This document shows, in pieces, positions 16,220 to 25,259 of a DNA stretch of 64,000 nucleotides. Below the pieces are notes generated by a model. It did no database searches, was not told the origin of the DNA, and worked only from the letters and a program-made list of their open reading frames with translations. Location of the stretch: the NCBI RefSeq assembly GCF_002993335.1, contig NZ_PVNS01000013.1, positions 1 to 64,000 on the forward strand, read 5' to 3'. Position numbers and translations under genes: made by a program. The number at the start of each line of letters is the position of its first letter. Position 1 is the stretch's first letter. Origin of the DNA: Alkalicoccus urumqiensis. Its GTDB lineage: Bacteria > Bacillota > Bacilli > Bacillales > Salisediminibacteriaceae.

Positions 16220-17392
16220 TTAAAGAAGACCAAACAGCAGGCCGCCTGCAATGCCGAGAATAACGATCATCCACGCCGGCTTCTTCCAGTAGACGAGAAG
16301 AACGAAGAGAAGCGCTGCAAAAGCAAGGTCCACAGGAGTCTCCACTGCTGTTGTGAAAATTGGGGCGTACAGCGCGGTAAGAAGGATACCGACGACCGCT
16401 GCATTCACACCGTAAAGAGCTGCTCTGGCCGGTGCATATTCCCGGAGTTTCAGCCAGAAGGGAAGCGCTCCGATTAATAGAAGGAATGCCGGCAGAAAAA
16501 TAGCTGCAGTGGCAATCACAGCCCCCGGAATTCCTTCTGCAGCCATCCCGAGGTAGCTGGCAAACGTGAAAAGCGGCCCCGGAACTGCCTGTGCTGCCCC
16601 GTAACCTGCGAGAAATGCTTCTTCACTAACCAGTCCGTTCGGCACGACTTCCCGTTCCAACAGCGGAAGTACGACGTGCCCGCCGCCGAATACGAGTGCT
16701 CCCGCCCGGTAAAATCCATCGAGAATCTGGATATACACATGATCGACAAGTGCACGCAGTACCGGCAGACCCGCGAGAAGAACAGCGAAAAGCGAAAGGC
16801 TGATAATTGATACGGTTCTCGATAGACGAATAGGCAGCGACTCTGCTTGTTCAACGGACTCATGACGGTAGAGGAGGAAACCTGCTGCAGCTCCGATCAG
16901 AATCACAATGACCTGCATCCACGTTGACGGGAGCACGAGAAGCAGGATAAACGCCGATGCCGCGATCGTCGCCCTTTCTTTGTCGGGCGCCAGGTTCTTC
17001 CCCATGCCGAGCACAGCATGGGCCACAACAGCGACAGCGACAATTTTCAGCCCGTCAATAATACCGGTATCTGTCCAGCCCTGCTGCTGAAAACCCACAG
17101 CCGCAGCTATGAGAATAAGTACAGATGGCATGGTGAAGCCGAGAAAAGAAACAAAACCACCGGCAATGCCTCCGCGGCTCATACCAATGCCGATCCCCAC
17201 CTGACTTGAGGCAGGACCCGGCAGAAATTGGCAGAGTGCGACCAGATCCGCATAGTTTTTTTCAGAAAGCCATTTTCTCCGCTCGACGTACTCATGCCGG
17301 AAATAGCCGAGGTGAGCAACGGGACCACCGAATGAAGTAAGTCCGAGACGGAGAGAGACGATAAAAATCTCCATCAATACACGTAAATTCAT
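16220..17392 (-). CDS. chrA: Chromate transporter ChrA
   Basis: A 390-residue two-domain CHR-family membrane protein with about ten hydrophobic segments. Each half carries the family motif: SFGGPVAHLGYFR with FLPGPASSQVGIGIG in the N-half, and FGGGHVVLPLLEREVV with YGAAQAVPGPLFTFASYLG in the C-half. The family exports chromate or acts on sulfate-like oxyanions. Start: ATG behind GATGGAGGCCTATAA. It is monocistronic; nothing nearby suggests the physiological anion. Confidence 0.9.
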   Translation of the reverse strand: MNLRVLMEIFIVSLRLGLTSFGGPVAHLGYFRHEYVERRKWLSEKNYADLVALCQFLPGPASSQVGIGIGMSRGGIAGGFVSFLGFTMPSVLILIAAAVGFQQQGWTDTGIIDGLKIVAVAVVAHAVLGMGKNLAPDKERATIAASAFILLLVLPSTWMQVIVILIGAAAGFLLYRHESVEQAESLPIRLSRTVSIISLSLFAVLLAGLPVLRALVDHVYIQILDGFYRAGALVFGGGHVVLPLLEREVVPNGLVSEEAFLAGYGAAQAVPGPLFTFASYLGMAAEGIPGAVIATAAIFLPAFLLLIGALPFWLKLREYAPARAALYGVNAAVVGILLTALYAPIFTTAVETPVDLAFAALLFVLLVYWKKPAWMIVILGIAGGLLFGLL

Positions 17393-17500
17393 TTATAGGC
17401 CTCCATCATCTATGTATTAAACCACACTCATTATACATAATAAATCGATTATATAATAGAATCCATAAAGAATCGTAAAAAATTACTATCGGCACGACGA

Positions 17501-17552
17501 TTGACAATCTCTTCCACAAACGTTATAACTGTACTAACTGATCCCATACACT
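17501..17552 (+). promoter_or_regulatory. Promoter and candidate operator of the YtrA-type ABC operon
   Basis: TTGACA (17501-17506), 17-bp spacer, TATAAC (17524-17529). Overlapping the -10 and the start region is an imperfect inverted repeat, ACTGTA (17528-17533) and TACACT (17547-17552). It has the AGTGTA...TACACT form used by YtrA-type GntR repressors, so autoregulation is likely. Confidence 0.65.
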
Positions 17553-17569
17553 TGAGAGGGGTGTAACGG

Positions 17570-17965
17570 TTGTTATTTCATATCGATACACACAGCAGCT
17601 CCCCCATTTATGAACAGATCACTTCCCAGGTAAAAGAAATGTGCTACACCGGACTGCTCCGTCCGGGCGAACAGCTCCCCTCCATCCGGGAGCTTTCTTC
17701 ACAGATGGTCGTCAATCCGAATACCGTCAGCCGTGCCTACGCCGAACTGGAACGCTCGGGATTGATCGTTACGATCCGGGGCCGGGGAACATTTGTCGCT
17801 GAGGTACTTCCGGAGCGGAGCACGCCGAGAGAACGGGCACGTCTTGAGCGTATGCTCCGCCGTCAGATCATTGACAGTTATTACGGCGGGCTGACGCGGG
17901 AGCAGATAAGGGACGTTACAGAACACTGCCTGAATGAACTGGAGGCGCCGCATGATGGAAATTAA
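17570..17965 (+). CDS. GntR-family regulator, YtrA subfamily
   Basis: A 131-residue protein with an N-terminal GntR winged helix (PIYEQITSQVKEMCYTGLLR, LPSIRELSSQMVVNPNTVSR, GRGTFVAE; ~10-80) and a short C-terminal helical part typical of the YtrA subfamily, which lacks a ligand-binding domain. The start is TTG at 17570, since GAGAGGGGTG precedes it and the in-frame codon before is a stop. It overlaps the ABC ATPase gene by 14 bp. YtrA-type regulators usually repress their own ABC exporter operon in response to cell-wall stress; the inducer here is unknown. Confidence 0.88.
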   Translation: MLFHIDTHSSSPIYEQITSQVKEMCYTGLLRPGEQLPSIRELSSQMVVNPNTVSRAYAELERSGLIVTIRGRGTFVAEVLPERSTPRERARLERMLRRQIIDSYYGGLTREQIRDVTEHCLNELEAPHDGN

Positions 17966-18827
17966 ACATGTATCCAAACAGATCCGTAGAGTGGATATTC
18001 TCCGTGATATCGACTTTTCAGCGGGCGAAGGGAATATCATCGGTCTGGTCGGCAGAAACGGCGCAGGGAAAACGACCCTCCTCCGCACGATGGCCGGTAT
18101 CCTGAAACCAACACACGGAGACGTACTGATTGATGGAAAAAGTATTTTTAAGCATCCGGAAATCAAAGAGAAGCTGATGTTTGTACCCGATTCCTCCGAA
18201 GCAATGAAAAATTACAGCACGAAAGAACTCGTCTACTTATACAGACACATTTATCCTGAGTTCGATGTCGATCATTTTGACGCGCTGATGTACCGTTTCG
18301 GCCTGGAACGTGCTTCCAAGATCGGCCATTACTCTAAAGGAATGAGCGCATTGTTTTCGCTGATTCTGGCTTTCTCTACCAATGCACGCTACATTCTGCT
18401 TGATGAGCCGACAGACGGCCTGGATGTCATCATTAAACGTCAGGTACTGCAGATGATCGTGGAGGAAGTAGCTGAAAAGGAAACGAGCGTCATTATCAGT
18501 TCCCACCGGCTCGATGAACTGGAGTACATGGTCAATGAAGTGGTTCTTATTAAAGATGGAAAAGTAAACAGCCATTACCAGCTGGATGACATGAAGAAAG
18601 AATACCGCAAAATGCAGGCTGCCTTTGACGATGCCCTACCTGAAGATGTAGCGTCACACGTTCATATCCTCGAACAGACAGGCAGAGTCTATACACTGCT
18701 TGTTCCCAGGTCCGACGACACGTTTGACGCCGCGCTGAAAGAAGCCCGCCCGATTTTTTACGAGGAGCTTCCTATGTCGCTGGAAGACTATTTTGTTGCG
18801 AAGCTTGGGGGGAAACACGATGTTTAA
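17952..18827 (+). CDS. ABC transporter ATP-binding protein (YtrB-like)
   Basis: A 291-residue ATPase. Walker A is GRNGAGKTTLLR (~33-44), Walker B is YILLDEPTDGLD, and the H-loop is IISSHRLDELE. The signature motif is degenerate (YSKGMSALFSL instead of LSGGQ), as often seen in YtrB/antibiotic-type exporters. The ATG at 17952, inside the end of the regulator gene, has CTGGAGG upstream; the next codon (17955) is an alternative. It works with the downstream permease, and its extra ~70 C-terminal residues are typical of the subfamily. Confidence 0.88.
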   Translation: MMEIKHVSKQIRRVDILRDIDFSAGEGNIIGLVGRNGAGKTTLLRTMAGILKPTHGDVLIDGKSIFKHPEIKEKLMFVPDSSEAMKNYSTKELVYLYRHIYPEFDVDHFDALMYRFGLERASKIGHYSKGMSALFSLILAFSTNARYILLDEPTDGLDVIIKRQVLQMIVEEVAEKETSVIISSHRLDELEYMVNEVVLIKDGKVNSHYQLDDMKKEYRKMQAAFDDALPEDVASHVHILEQTGRVYTLLVPRSDDTFDAALKEARPIFYEELPMSLEDYFVAKLGGKHDV

Positions 18828-19842
18828 AAAAGCTCTCTGGTTTCAAAATTACAAGCAGTCCCGCTTTGTGCTGGGTATCCTATTCGTCCTGTTCGTCATT
18901 CAAATGCCGCTTCAGGCGATTTTAACGATCGAAACGTGGAATGAGCGTGCCGCTCAGGCAGATCAGGCAGAAGAATACGTATATGAAGTCCAATCTTGGG
19001 AAGTCGAAGCCATTTTCTCGGATGATCTATTTTCCCTCATGGTCTCCGGTGCGATCCTTCTGCTTGCACTCGTACTTGTCGGTCTCGAACGGAATACGAG
19101 ACGAAATGACTTTACCTTCGCTCTCCCATTTACACGCACCCAGCTTTATCTGGCAAAATGGCTGCTCGGTACCGGCACGATTCTTCTATTTTTCCTGTTG
19201 AACTTTTTCCCGTCCTACTTTATCATTCAGCAGTCGGATTTTTCCTATGCGCTGACGCTCATCACGGCACCTGATATTTTCTGGGGACCGCTGCTTGGGT
19301 ATCTGTTCTTTTTTTCCTTCTGTTTGTTTATCGCTTCTCTTACCGGGGAAATGATGTCCCAGACGATCATCACACTCGTAACCGCCTTTCTGCCGCAGAT
19401 CATTTTTACACTGCTTCAGGAACTTATGCGTGTTCATGACTTCTTTTTGTTTACCATCGGCGCCGTACCGAGATGGGTCGATTACCTCACTCCGGGACTG
19501 TATGCGGTTGGAGAAATGTCGGACGTTATCGGAATGAGTCTATCCTGCATTTTTATCGGATTGACGCTCTGGGCCGGTATCTTTTTCTATCACCGGAACC
19601 GTGTGGAGTATAACGGCGAGTTTTTATTGTTTAAGCAGATGACCGTGCCCACCGCCGTTCTTCTCGTCATTCTCGTCGCTTTTTTCGGCGGTATGATCGT
19701 TTCTTCTCTCGCTCCATGGGGTGCCAACGCTCTCCGGATTATTTCGTACTGGATCGGTTTTTGTACATTTCTGCTGTTTGCCCTGATCGTCACCCGCAGG
19801 CTGCTTACGATGAATGTCCGCTTTTTCGGGAAAGCGCTGTAG
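18820..19842 (+). CDS. ABC transporter permease (ABC-2 type)
   Basis: A 340-residue membrane protein with about six hydrophobic segments and an extracytoplasmic stretch at ~35-65 after the first. There is no strong family motif beyond the ABC-2 pattern, and NRVEYNGEFLLFKQ precedes the last segments. The ATG at 18820 has CTTGGGGGGAAACACG and overlaps the ATPase gene by 8 bp, so the regulator, ATPase and permease form one coupled operon. It probably exports a peptide, lipid or antibiotic; the substrate is not readable. No clear terminator follows before treP. Confidence 0.82.
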   Translation: MFKKALWFQNYKQSRFVLGILFVLFVIQMPLQAILTIETWNERAAQADQAEEYVYEVQSWEVEAIFSDDLFSLMVSGAILLLALVLVGLERNTRRNDFTFALPFTRTQLYLAKWLLGTGTILLFFLLNFFPSYFIIQQSDFSYALTLITAPDIFWGPLLGYLFFFSFCLFIASLTGEMMSQTIITLVTAFLPQIIFTLLQELMRVHDFFLFTIGAVPRWVDYLTPGLYAVGEMSDVIGMSLSCIFIGLTLWAGIFFYHRNRVEYNGEFLLFKQMTVPTAVLLVILVAFFGGMIVSSLAPWGANALRIISYWIGFCTFLLFALIVTRRLLTMNVRFFGKAL

Positions 19843-19870
19843 CTTACTTAAATTCCCATGAGTAAAACGG

Positions 19871-19929
19871 TTGCAAAACTTGTATATACAACATATAATG
19901 AAAGCGAAGTCATAAAGTTGTATATACAA
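19871..19929 (+). promoter_or_regulatory. treP promoter with two TreR operators and a cre
   Basis: TTGCAA (19871-19876), 17-bp spacer, TATAAT (19894-19899). The palindrome TTGTATATACAA, the known B. subtilis tre operator sequence, occurs twice: 19880-19891 in the spacer and 19918-19929 downstream of the start. TGAAAGCGAAGTCA (19899-19912) fits the cre consensus at 13 of 14 positions and overlaps the transcription start. This predicts induction by trehalose-6-phosphate through TreR and catabolite repression by CcpA. Confidence 0.85.
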
Positions 19930-19967
19930 GCAACGTTTCCATGAGAACGCTTTAGGAGGGTATAAGT

Positions 19968-21389
19968 ATGGCAAAGTATGAACAGGAGGTCCGGGAAATA
20001 CTCGAGGCCATCGGCGGAGAAGAAAACGTCGATAAAGCAACCCACTGTGTCACCCGGCTCCGGTTTGCGCTGAAAGATGAAAGTATCGTCGATACAGACA
20101 AACTGGAAGCTATTTCACTGGTAAAAGGATCGTTCTCTACGAATGGTCAGTTTCAGGTCATTATCGGTCAGGGAACGGTGGATCAGGTTTACCGGGATAT
20201 TGTCGAACTGACGGATATTGGAGAATCGTCCAAGTCTGATGTAAAGGATGCTTCTGCCAAGAAAATGAATCCGTTCCAGAAAGCGGTCAAAACGCTTGCG
20301 GATATTTTTATTCCTATTCTTCCGGCGATTGTTACCGCAGGTCTTCTGCTCGGGTTAAACAACCTGCTCACCGGTCCGGATATTTTCTTTGACGGGGCAT
20401 CCATTGTCGATGTCTATCCGCAGTGGGCCGGCATTGCAGAAATGATCTTTATTATTGCTAACGCCGCGTTCGCATTTCTGCCCGCCTTAATCGGCTGGTC
20501 AGCGGTGCGCCGCTTCGGCGGAAGTGATCTTCTCGGTATTGTGCTCGGTCTCATTCTCGTCCATCCGGACTTATTGAGTGCCTGGAGCTACGCTGATGCC
20601 CAGCAGTCGGGTGATGTACCGACGTGGAATTTATTTGGACTGAGCGTCGAAGCGATCGGCTATCAGGGTCAGGTTCTTCCTGTCTTGTTTGCTTCTCTGC
20701 TTCTTGCAAAACTGGAGCTCTGGCTCCGCAGTAAAACGCCGGACTCCATCCAGCTTCTCGTTGTCGCACCCGTTGCGCTTCTCGTGACCGGATTTGTCAC
20801 CTTTATTGTGATTGGTCCGATTACATTTGCGCTTGGTAACGGTATTACGAGCCTGTTTACATGGCTCTTCGATGTCATGCCTGCAGTCGGCGGACTGGCT
20901 TACGGCCTTCTCTATGCTCCGCTCGTCGTAACAGGAATGCACCATGCCTTCCTTGCTGTGGACCTTCAGCTGACAGGCGCCGGAGACGGAACATTCCTCT
21001 GGCCGATCCTTGCGTTGTCCAATATTGCCCAGGGTGCTGCAGCGCTTGCGATGCTGTTTGTATCCCGCAATGAAAATGTCAAAGGGGTGGCAGGCACTTC
21101 TTCTGTCTCAGCTTTTCTCGGCGTGACAGAGCCTGCGATGTTCGGTGTGAATATACGGTTTAAATTCCCGTTTATCTGTGCCATTATCGGCTCGGCGATC
21201 GCTGCGACATTTATTTCCAATAACAACGTACTTGCAAACTCCGTCGGTGTCGGCGGTATTCCGGGTATCTTCTCCATTCAGCCCGGGGCATGGCTTGAAT
21301 TTGCTATCGGTATGGTCATTGTACTCGTTATTCCGTTTGTGCTCACACTCGCATACGGACGTACCGTGGCACGTGGACAGTTTAAGTAA
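19968..21389 (+). CDS. treP: PTS trehalose transporter EIIBC
   Basis: A 473-residue EIIBC protein of the sucrose/trehalose PTS class. The IIB domain (~1-90) carries the phosphorylated Cys in THCVTRLRF. The IIC domain (~110-470) has about ten membrane segments with GMHHAFLAVDLQL and GVTEPAMFGVN. No IIA domain is fused, so phosphate must come from a IIA-Glc-type protein elsewhere. Trehalose is assigned from the two TreR operators upstream; sequence alone would also allow sucrose. treA and treR, which normally follow, are absent. A terminator comes directly after. Start: ATG behind AGGAGGG. Confidence 0.88.
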   Translation: MAKYEQEVREILEAIGGEENVDKATHCVTRLRFALKDESIVDTDKLEAISLVKGSFSTNGQFQVIIGQGTVDQVYRDIVELTDIGESSKSDVKDASAKKMNPFQKAVKTLADIFIPILPAIVTAGLLLGLNNLLTGPDIFFDGASIVDVYPQWAGIAEMIFIIANAAFAFLPALIGWSAVRRFGGSDLLGIVLGLILVHPDLLSAWSYADAQQSGDVPTWNLFGLSVEAIGYQGQVLPVLFASLLLAKLELWLRSKTPDSIQLLVVAPVALLVTGFVTFIVIGPITFALGNGITSLFTWLFDVMPAVGGLAYGLLYAPLVVTGMHHAFLAVDLQLTGAGDGTFLWPILALSNIAQGAAALAMLFVSRNENVKGVAGTSSVSAFLGVTEPAMFGVNIRFKFPFICAIIGSAIAATFISNNNVLANSVGVGGIPGIFSIQPGAWLEFAIGMVIVLVIPFVLTLAYGRTVARGQFK

Positions 21390-21393
21390 TTGT

Positions 21394-21436
21394 ACAAAAA
21401 CCACCGCTCCCCTTTCCGGGTGAGCGGTGGTTTTGT
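21394..21436. terminator. Bidirectional terminator between treP and psuG
   Basis: A stem of ACAAAAACCACCGCTC (21394-21409) with GAGCGGTGGTTTTGT (21422-21436) and a 12-nt loop. U-rich flanks exist on both strands, so it serves both convergent genes. Confidence 0.85.
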
Positions 21437-21446
21437 ATGCATTCGT

Positions 21447-22358
21447 TTAGTTTTGAGCCTCTGCGTAAGAAACAGCAACCGCTGCTCCGACGACGGCATT
21501 GTGCTTTACAAGCGCAATATTTGTATCCAGCGTTTTTCCGCCTGACGCTTCCACCAGTGCGGAAAGAAGGTAAGGCGTCGTTTCTTTTCCGCTGATGCCT
21601 TCTTTTTCTGCCTGCTGCACCGCATTCTCGATTAATTCGGATACCCATTCCGGATCCAGTTCACTCTCTTCAGGCACTGGGTTGGCGACGACAACGCCGC
21701 CGTTCAGCTTCAGGTCCCACTTTATTTTCATCATCTCAGCAAGATCTGCCGCCGTGTCTACGCGCAGACCCGCATCATAACCGCTATCACGCGTGTAGAA
21801 TGCTGGAAACTTGTCCGTTTCAAAACCGACAACCGGTACACCGTATGTCTCCAGATATTCAAGCGTCCGTCCGATATCCAGAATAGATTTTGCGCCGGCA
21901 CAGACGACCGCTACATTCGTTTTAGCCAGTTCCTGCAGATCGGCGGAAATATCCATCGTTTTCTCTGCTCCGCGGTGGACACCGCCGATACCACCGGTAA
22001 CAAATACGCGGATGCCGGCCAGATCGGCGCAGATCATTGTTGCCGCAACGGTCGTTGCTCCGTATCCGCCTCCACTTAGCACCGACGGAATATCGCGCCG
22101 GCTCACTTTTACCGTACCTTCTGCTTTACCGAGCGCTTCAAGTTCTTCTTTTTCAAGACCGATCCGGACAGCACCGTCCATAATTGCGATCGTCGCAGGC
22201 ACAGCTCCGCCTTCCCGGATAATCTCTTCGACTTCCACTGCCGTTTTTACATTCTGAGGATACGGCATGCCGTGGGAAATAATCGTTGATTCCAGTGCAA
22301 CAACTGCTTTCCCCTGCTCCATCGCTTCTTTTACTTCCTGTGCGTAAACAATATTCAT
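21447..22358 (-). CDS. psuG: Pseudouridine-5'-phosphate glycosidase
   Basis: A 303-residue PsuG protein that splits pseudouridine 5'-phosphate into uracil and ribose 5-phosphate. Characteristic blocks are ALESTIISHGMPYPQN (~20-35), a Gly-rich VTGGIGGVHRGAE (~133-145) and NPVPEESEL (~232-240). The ATG at 22358 has GGAGGGAAAACG; the frame opens further upstream but without a ribosome site. It overlaps the psuK stop by 4 bp (ATGA), so kinase and glycosidase are made together. Confidence 0.93.
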   Translation of the reverse strand: MNIVYAQEVKEAMEQGKAVVALESTIISHGMPYPQNVKTAVEVEEIIREGGAVPATIAIMDGAVRIGLEKEELEALGKAEGTVKVSRRDIPSVLSGGGYGATTVAATMICADLAGIRVFVTGGIGGVHRGAEKTMDISADLQELAKTNVAVVCAGAKSILDIGRTLEYLETYGVPVVGFETDKFPAFYTRDSGYDAGLRVDTAADLAEMMKIKWDLKLNGGVVVANPVPEESELDPEWVSELIENAVQQAEKEGISGKETTPYLLSALVEASGGKTLDTNIALVKHNAVVGAAVAVSYAEAQN

Positions 22359-23407
22359 CGTTTTCCCTCCTGTGTTCGAATGACGCTCTCTGTCGACTGA
22401 ATTGTAGCAGCTGCACGGGCAAGTGCACGCTTGATCCATACTTTCGGCTCTTCATCATGGAGCAGACCATCAATGCAGACAGATGCAAACGCATCCCCCG
22501 CTCCGGTAACATCCACCGCTTTGACTTCCTCTGCTTCAATATAAGCGGTTTCCTCTTCAGAAGCCATGTAGACTCCTTCTGCACCCCGTGTAACGATCAC
22601 CATCCCGGCTCCGGCCTGTACGATATTCGCTGCCCGGGCTTCCAGTTCGTCCGCTTCGTTCCCTAAATGAGCGGCCATTGCTTCTGCTTCCAGCTCGTTT
22701 AACAAAAGCAGATCAATATCCTGAATCGACTCCTGCGGTATGCGGCTGATTTTCGCTGCAGACACCGGTACGATGACTGCTTTTTGGTGCGGAAGTTTCG
22801 AAGAAAGAATTTCTTTCATCGTTTCCTGTGGAAGGTTCGTATCCAGTACAAGCACATCCGCCGCAGCTGTCCGGTGCTTCTGTGCCCGGTAGACTGCCGG
22901 TGTCCATGCATCGTAAATGGCCATATCCGCCAGTGCAAACAGCATCTCTCCGGAGGATTCCATTACTGCAGTGTACGTTCCAGTCCGCTCCTGAGGCAGA
23001 ATCTGAACGAGGGATGTATCGGCACGGCAGTCCGCTGTCAGCCTTCCTGCAGCTTCATCGCTGCCAAGGACGGTCATAAGCTGCGAGTGCAGGCCGAGTA
23101 CATGCATATTTTCCGCAAGGTTTCTTGCTACACCGCCGAACGACTCGTGGCTTGTAACAGGGTTGGAGTCCTTCCAGCGGAAAGCCTCCACGGTCATTTT
23201 CCGGTCCAGGTTGGCACCGCCGATGCAGCATACACGCTTTTCTTCTTTCAGCACGTATGCTTTACCGAGTATTTCTCCATCCCGCATCAATTGTGAAATG
23301 TAGCCGGCGCAGGCAGACCTGGACAGTCCGACGAGATCTGCGAGCTCCTGCTGAGAATAATAGGCATTTTGTCGTATGAGTGATAAAATTTCTTCTTTTT
23401 TTCCCAT
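22355..23407 (-). CDS. psuK: Pseudouridine kinase with N-terminal HTH
   Basis: A 350-residue PfkB-family kinase phosphorylating pseudouridine. Residues ~1-55 are a winged helix (EEILSLIRQNAYYSQQELAD, LSRSACAGYISQL). The kinase domain follows: CCIGGANLDRK, SFGGVARNLAENM, and the C-terminal VDVTGAGDAFAS with the catalytic Asp. The fused DNA-binding head suggests it may also regulate its own operon. The ATG at 23407 is preferred for CAGGAGGCGGACAT. Promoter on the minus strand: TTGACT (23451-23456), 18 bp, TATAAT (23427-23432). Confidence 0.9.
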   Translation of the reverse strand: MGKKEEILSLIRQNAYYSQQELADLVGLSRSACAGYISQLMRDGEILGKAYVLKEEKRVCCIGGANLDRKMTVEAFRWKDSNPVTSHESFGGVARNLAENMHVLGLHSQLMTVLGSDEAAGRLTADCRADTSLVQILPQERTGTYTAVMESSGEMLFALADMAIYDAWTPAVYRAQKHRTAAADVLVLDTNLPQETMKEILSSKLPHQKAVIVPVSAAKISRIPQESIQDIDLLLLNELEAEAMAAHLGNEADELEARAANIVQAGAGMVIVTRGAEGVYMASEEETAYIEAEEVKAVDVTGAGDAFASVCIDGLLHDEEPKVWIKRALARAAATIQSTESVIRTQEGKR

Positions 23408-23426
23408 ATGTCCGCCTCCTGTCTCC

Positions 23427-23456
23427 ATTATAAACTTATGTCTTTACAATAGTCAA
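23427..23456 (-). promoter_or_regulatory. psuK-psuG promoter
   Basis: On the minus strand TTGACT (23451-23456) and TATAAT (23427-23432) are 18 bp apart. Transcription would start only ~15 bases before the psuK start codon, so the leader is short and no other regulatory element is visible. Confidence 0.7.
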
Positions 23457-23594
23457 ATGTTTACCCCCTTTTATTTTCCTCGCTGGAGGTACTCTTCTCT
23501 TCGGCGTGGTTTCGTGTACAAATGTCTGGAAAAACACATAATTTACAATAGAAAAGGGTATAATAGTATGTAATGCAGAGGAAAGGGGGCTGGG

Positions 23595-25241
23595 ATGAAA
23601 AACAACGCTTTATACCGGATTACGGTCATCGTTTACATGTTTATTAAATTCGTCCTCCAGCTCTACTGGTTTAATAAGCGGAATCCGGCCTGGGACAGCT
23701 TTACACAGGAAAAGTGGGAAGCACTTGTCGCCTCCCAGGCCAGAGAGTACAGAGAAAAAGCACTCCACCTGGAAGGTCTGATGATCAAGGTGGGTCAGTT
23801 TCTCAGTACGCGCGCGGATATTATGCCGGAAGCATTTTTAAAAGAGCTGGCAGACTTAATTGATCAGGTGCCTCCTGTAGAACCCGCTGTCTCAAAAGGC
23901 ATTCTGGAGCACGAATGGGGACAGCCGATCGAAAACCGGCTCGATGAAATCAGCGACCGCCCTGTCGCATCCGCTTCCATCGGCGAAGTGTATCGTGGAA
24001 AACTTCCCAATGGACAGGAAGTGGCGATAAAAATTCAGCGGGCCAAAGTGGATCAGATTATTAAGAGTGATTTTAAAGCACTCCGGATCGTCCTATGGAT
24101 TACGCGTCATTTTACGAAAATGGGTAAAGAAATTAATACGAAAGCTCTTTACCAGGAAGTCGTTAAAATTATCGGAGATGAACTGGATTACCATAAGGAA
24201 ATGAAGAACGCACAGAACTTTCAGCGCCGCTTTTCGGAGAGCAGCCATTATTACATTCCTCAATTTTATGAAGAATACTGTACGCGCCGGGTTCTAGTGA
24301 TGGAATGGATGGAAGGCCGGAAAGTAACAGACCTTTCCTTTATCCGGGAGCATAATATCGACCGGAAAAAAACAGCCGAACGGATCTTCCAGTTCTTCAT
24401 GGATCAGCTTCTGGATCAAGGCCGTTTTCACGCCGACCCCCATCAGGGAAATATTCTGCTCCAGGAGGACGGAATGATTGTGATTCTGGACTTCGGAATG
24501 GTCGGCTATATTACACGGGAAGATTCTGCAAGCATCCGCCGGATGGTACAGGGGTTCGTACTCGATGATTACCAGCTCGTCATTGATGAGCTGCAGACAC
24601 TCGGCTTTCTGCTTCCCCACGCCGATAAATCGAAGCTGGAATCGACGCTTCGAAATTATGTGAACATGTACTTATCTTCCGACATCAGTCAGCTGGATCA
24701 GGAAATCGTCGAAGAAATTTTCGACGACCTGCAGCATATTGTACGTGATCAGCCAATCCAGCTGCCTGCAGAGTTTGCTTTTCTCGGAAGAGCTGCCTCC
24801 ATCGGCCTCGGCGTTCTCACTATTGTGGATCCGGAAATCGATTTTATCGAACTGGGCCGGCCGGTCGTCATGGAATGGCTGAATGAAGCAGATGAGAAAA
24901 AAGGAAGCATTCAGGCACAGGTACTGAAAGACTCCGTAAAGCCGATGCTGTCCCTGCCGAGAAACCTGAATGAATTTCTGGAAGAACCTTCCTACGAACG
25001 GAGAGAAGCATCCCGGAGACAGTTCCGGCAGTTTCACCACCAGCGCTACTTATGGGCCTATCTCGGTTCCGGCGCAGCTGCTGTAGTAACGCTCCCTTTT
25101 CTTTACCTGGCTCTCTGGTTTGAAGCCCAGCTGCTGCTGTATGTTACAGCTCCCGCTGCCGGTACTGCCGCAGCTGCCGGCCTGCTTACACTTTACAGGC
25201 ACCGGCGCTGGGTGCTCCAATTTCGTGAAGAGAACGATTAA
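23595..25241 (+). CDS. UbiB/AarF/ABC1-family atypical kinase
   Basis: A 548-residue protein-kinase-like protein. Family marks are the KxGQ motif in LMIKVGQFLSTRADIMP (~62-78), the Ala-rich loop VASASIGEVYRG with AIKIQR (~125-150), the catalytic FHADPHQGNILL (~278-289), and the metal Asp in VILDFGMVG. Two C-terminal hydrophobic segments (~480-530) anchor it to the membrane. The family supports quinone biosynthesis or lipid homeostasis through ATPase activity; menaquinone involvement here is inference. Start: ATG behind GAAAGGGGGCTGGG. A small coiled-coil gene follows 18 bp later. Confidence 0.9.
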   Translation: MKNNALYRITVIVYMFIKFVLQLYWFNKRNPAWDSFTQEKWEALVASQAREYREKALHLEGLMIKVGQFLSTRADIMPEAFLKELADLIDQVPPVEPAVSKGILEHEWGQPIENRLDEISDRPVASASIGEVYRGKLPNGQEVAIKIQRAKVDQIIKSDFKALRIVLWITRHFTKMGKEINTKALYQEVVKIIGDELDYHKEMKNAQNFQRRFSESSHYYIPQFYEEYCTRRVLVMEWMEGRKVTDLSFIREHNIDRKKTAERIFQFFMDQLLDQGRFHADPHQGNILLQEDGMIVILDFGMVGYITREDSASIRRMVQGFVLDDYQLVIDELQTLGFLLPHADKSKLESTLRNYVNMYLSSDISQLDQEIVEEIFDDLQHIVRDQPIQLPAEFAFLGRAASIGLGVLTIVDPEIDFIELGRPVVMEWLNEADEKKGSIQAQVLKDSVKPMLSLPRNLNEFLEEPSYERREASRRQFRQFHHQRYLWAYLGSGAAAVVTLPFLYLALWFEAQLLLYVTAPAAGTAAAAGLLTLYRHRRWVLQFREEND

Positions 25242-25259
25242 TTTGAGGAGGAATAACGG

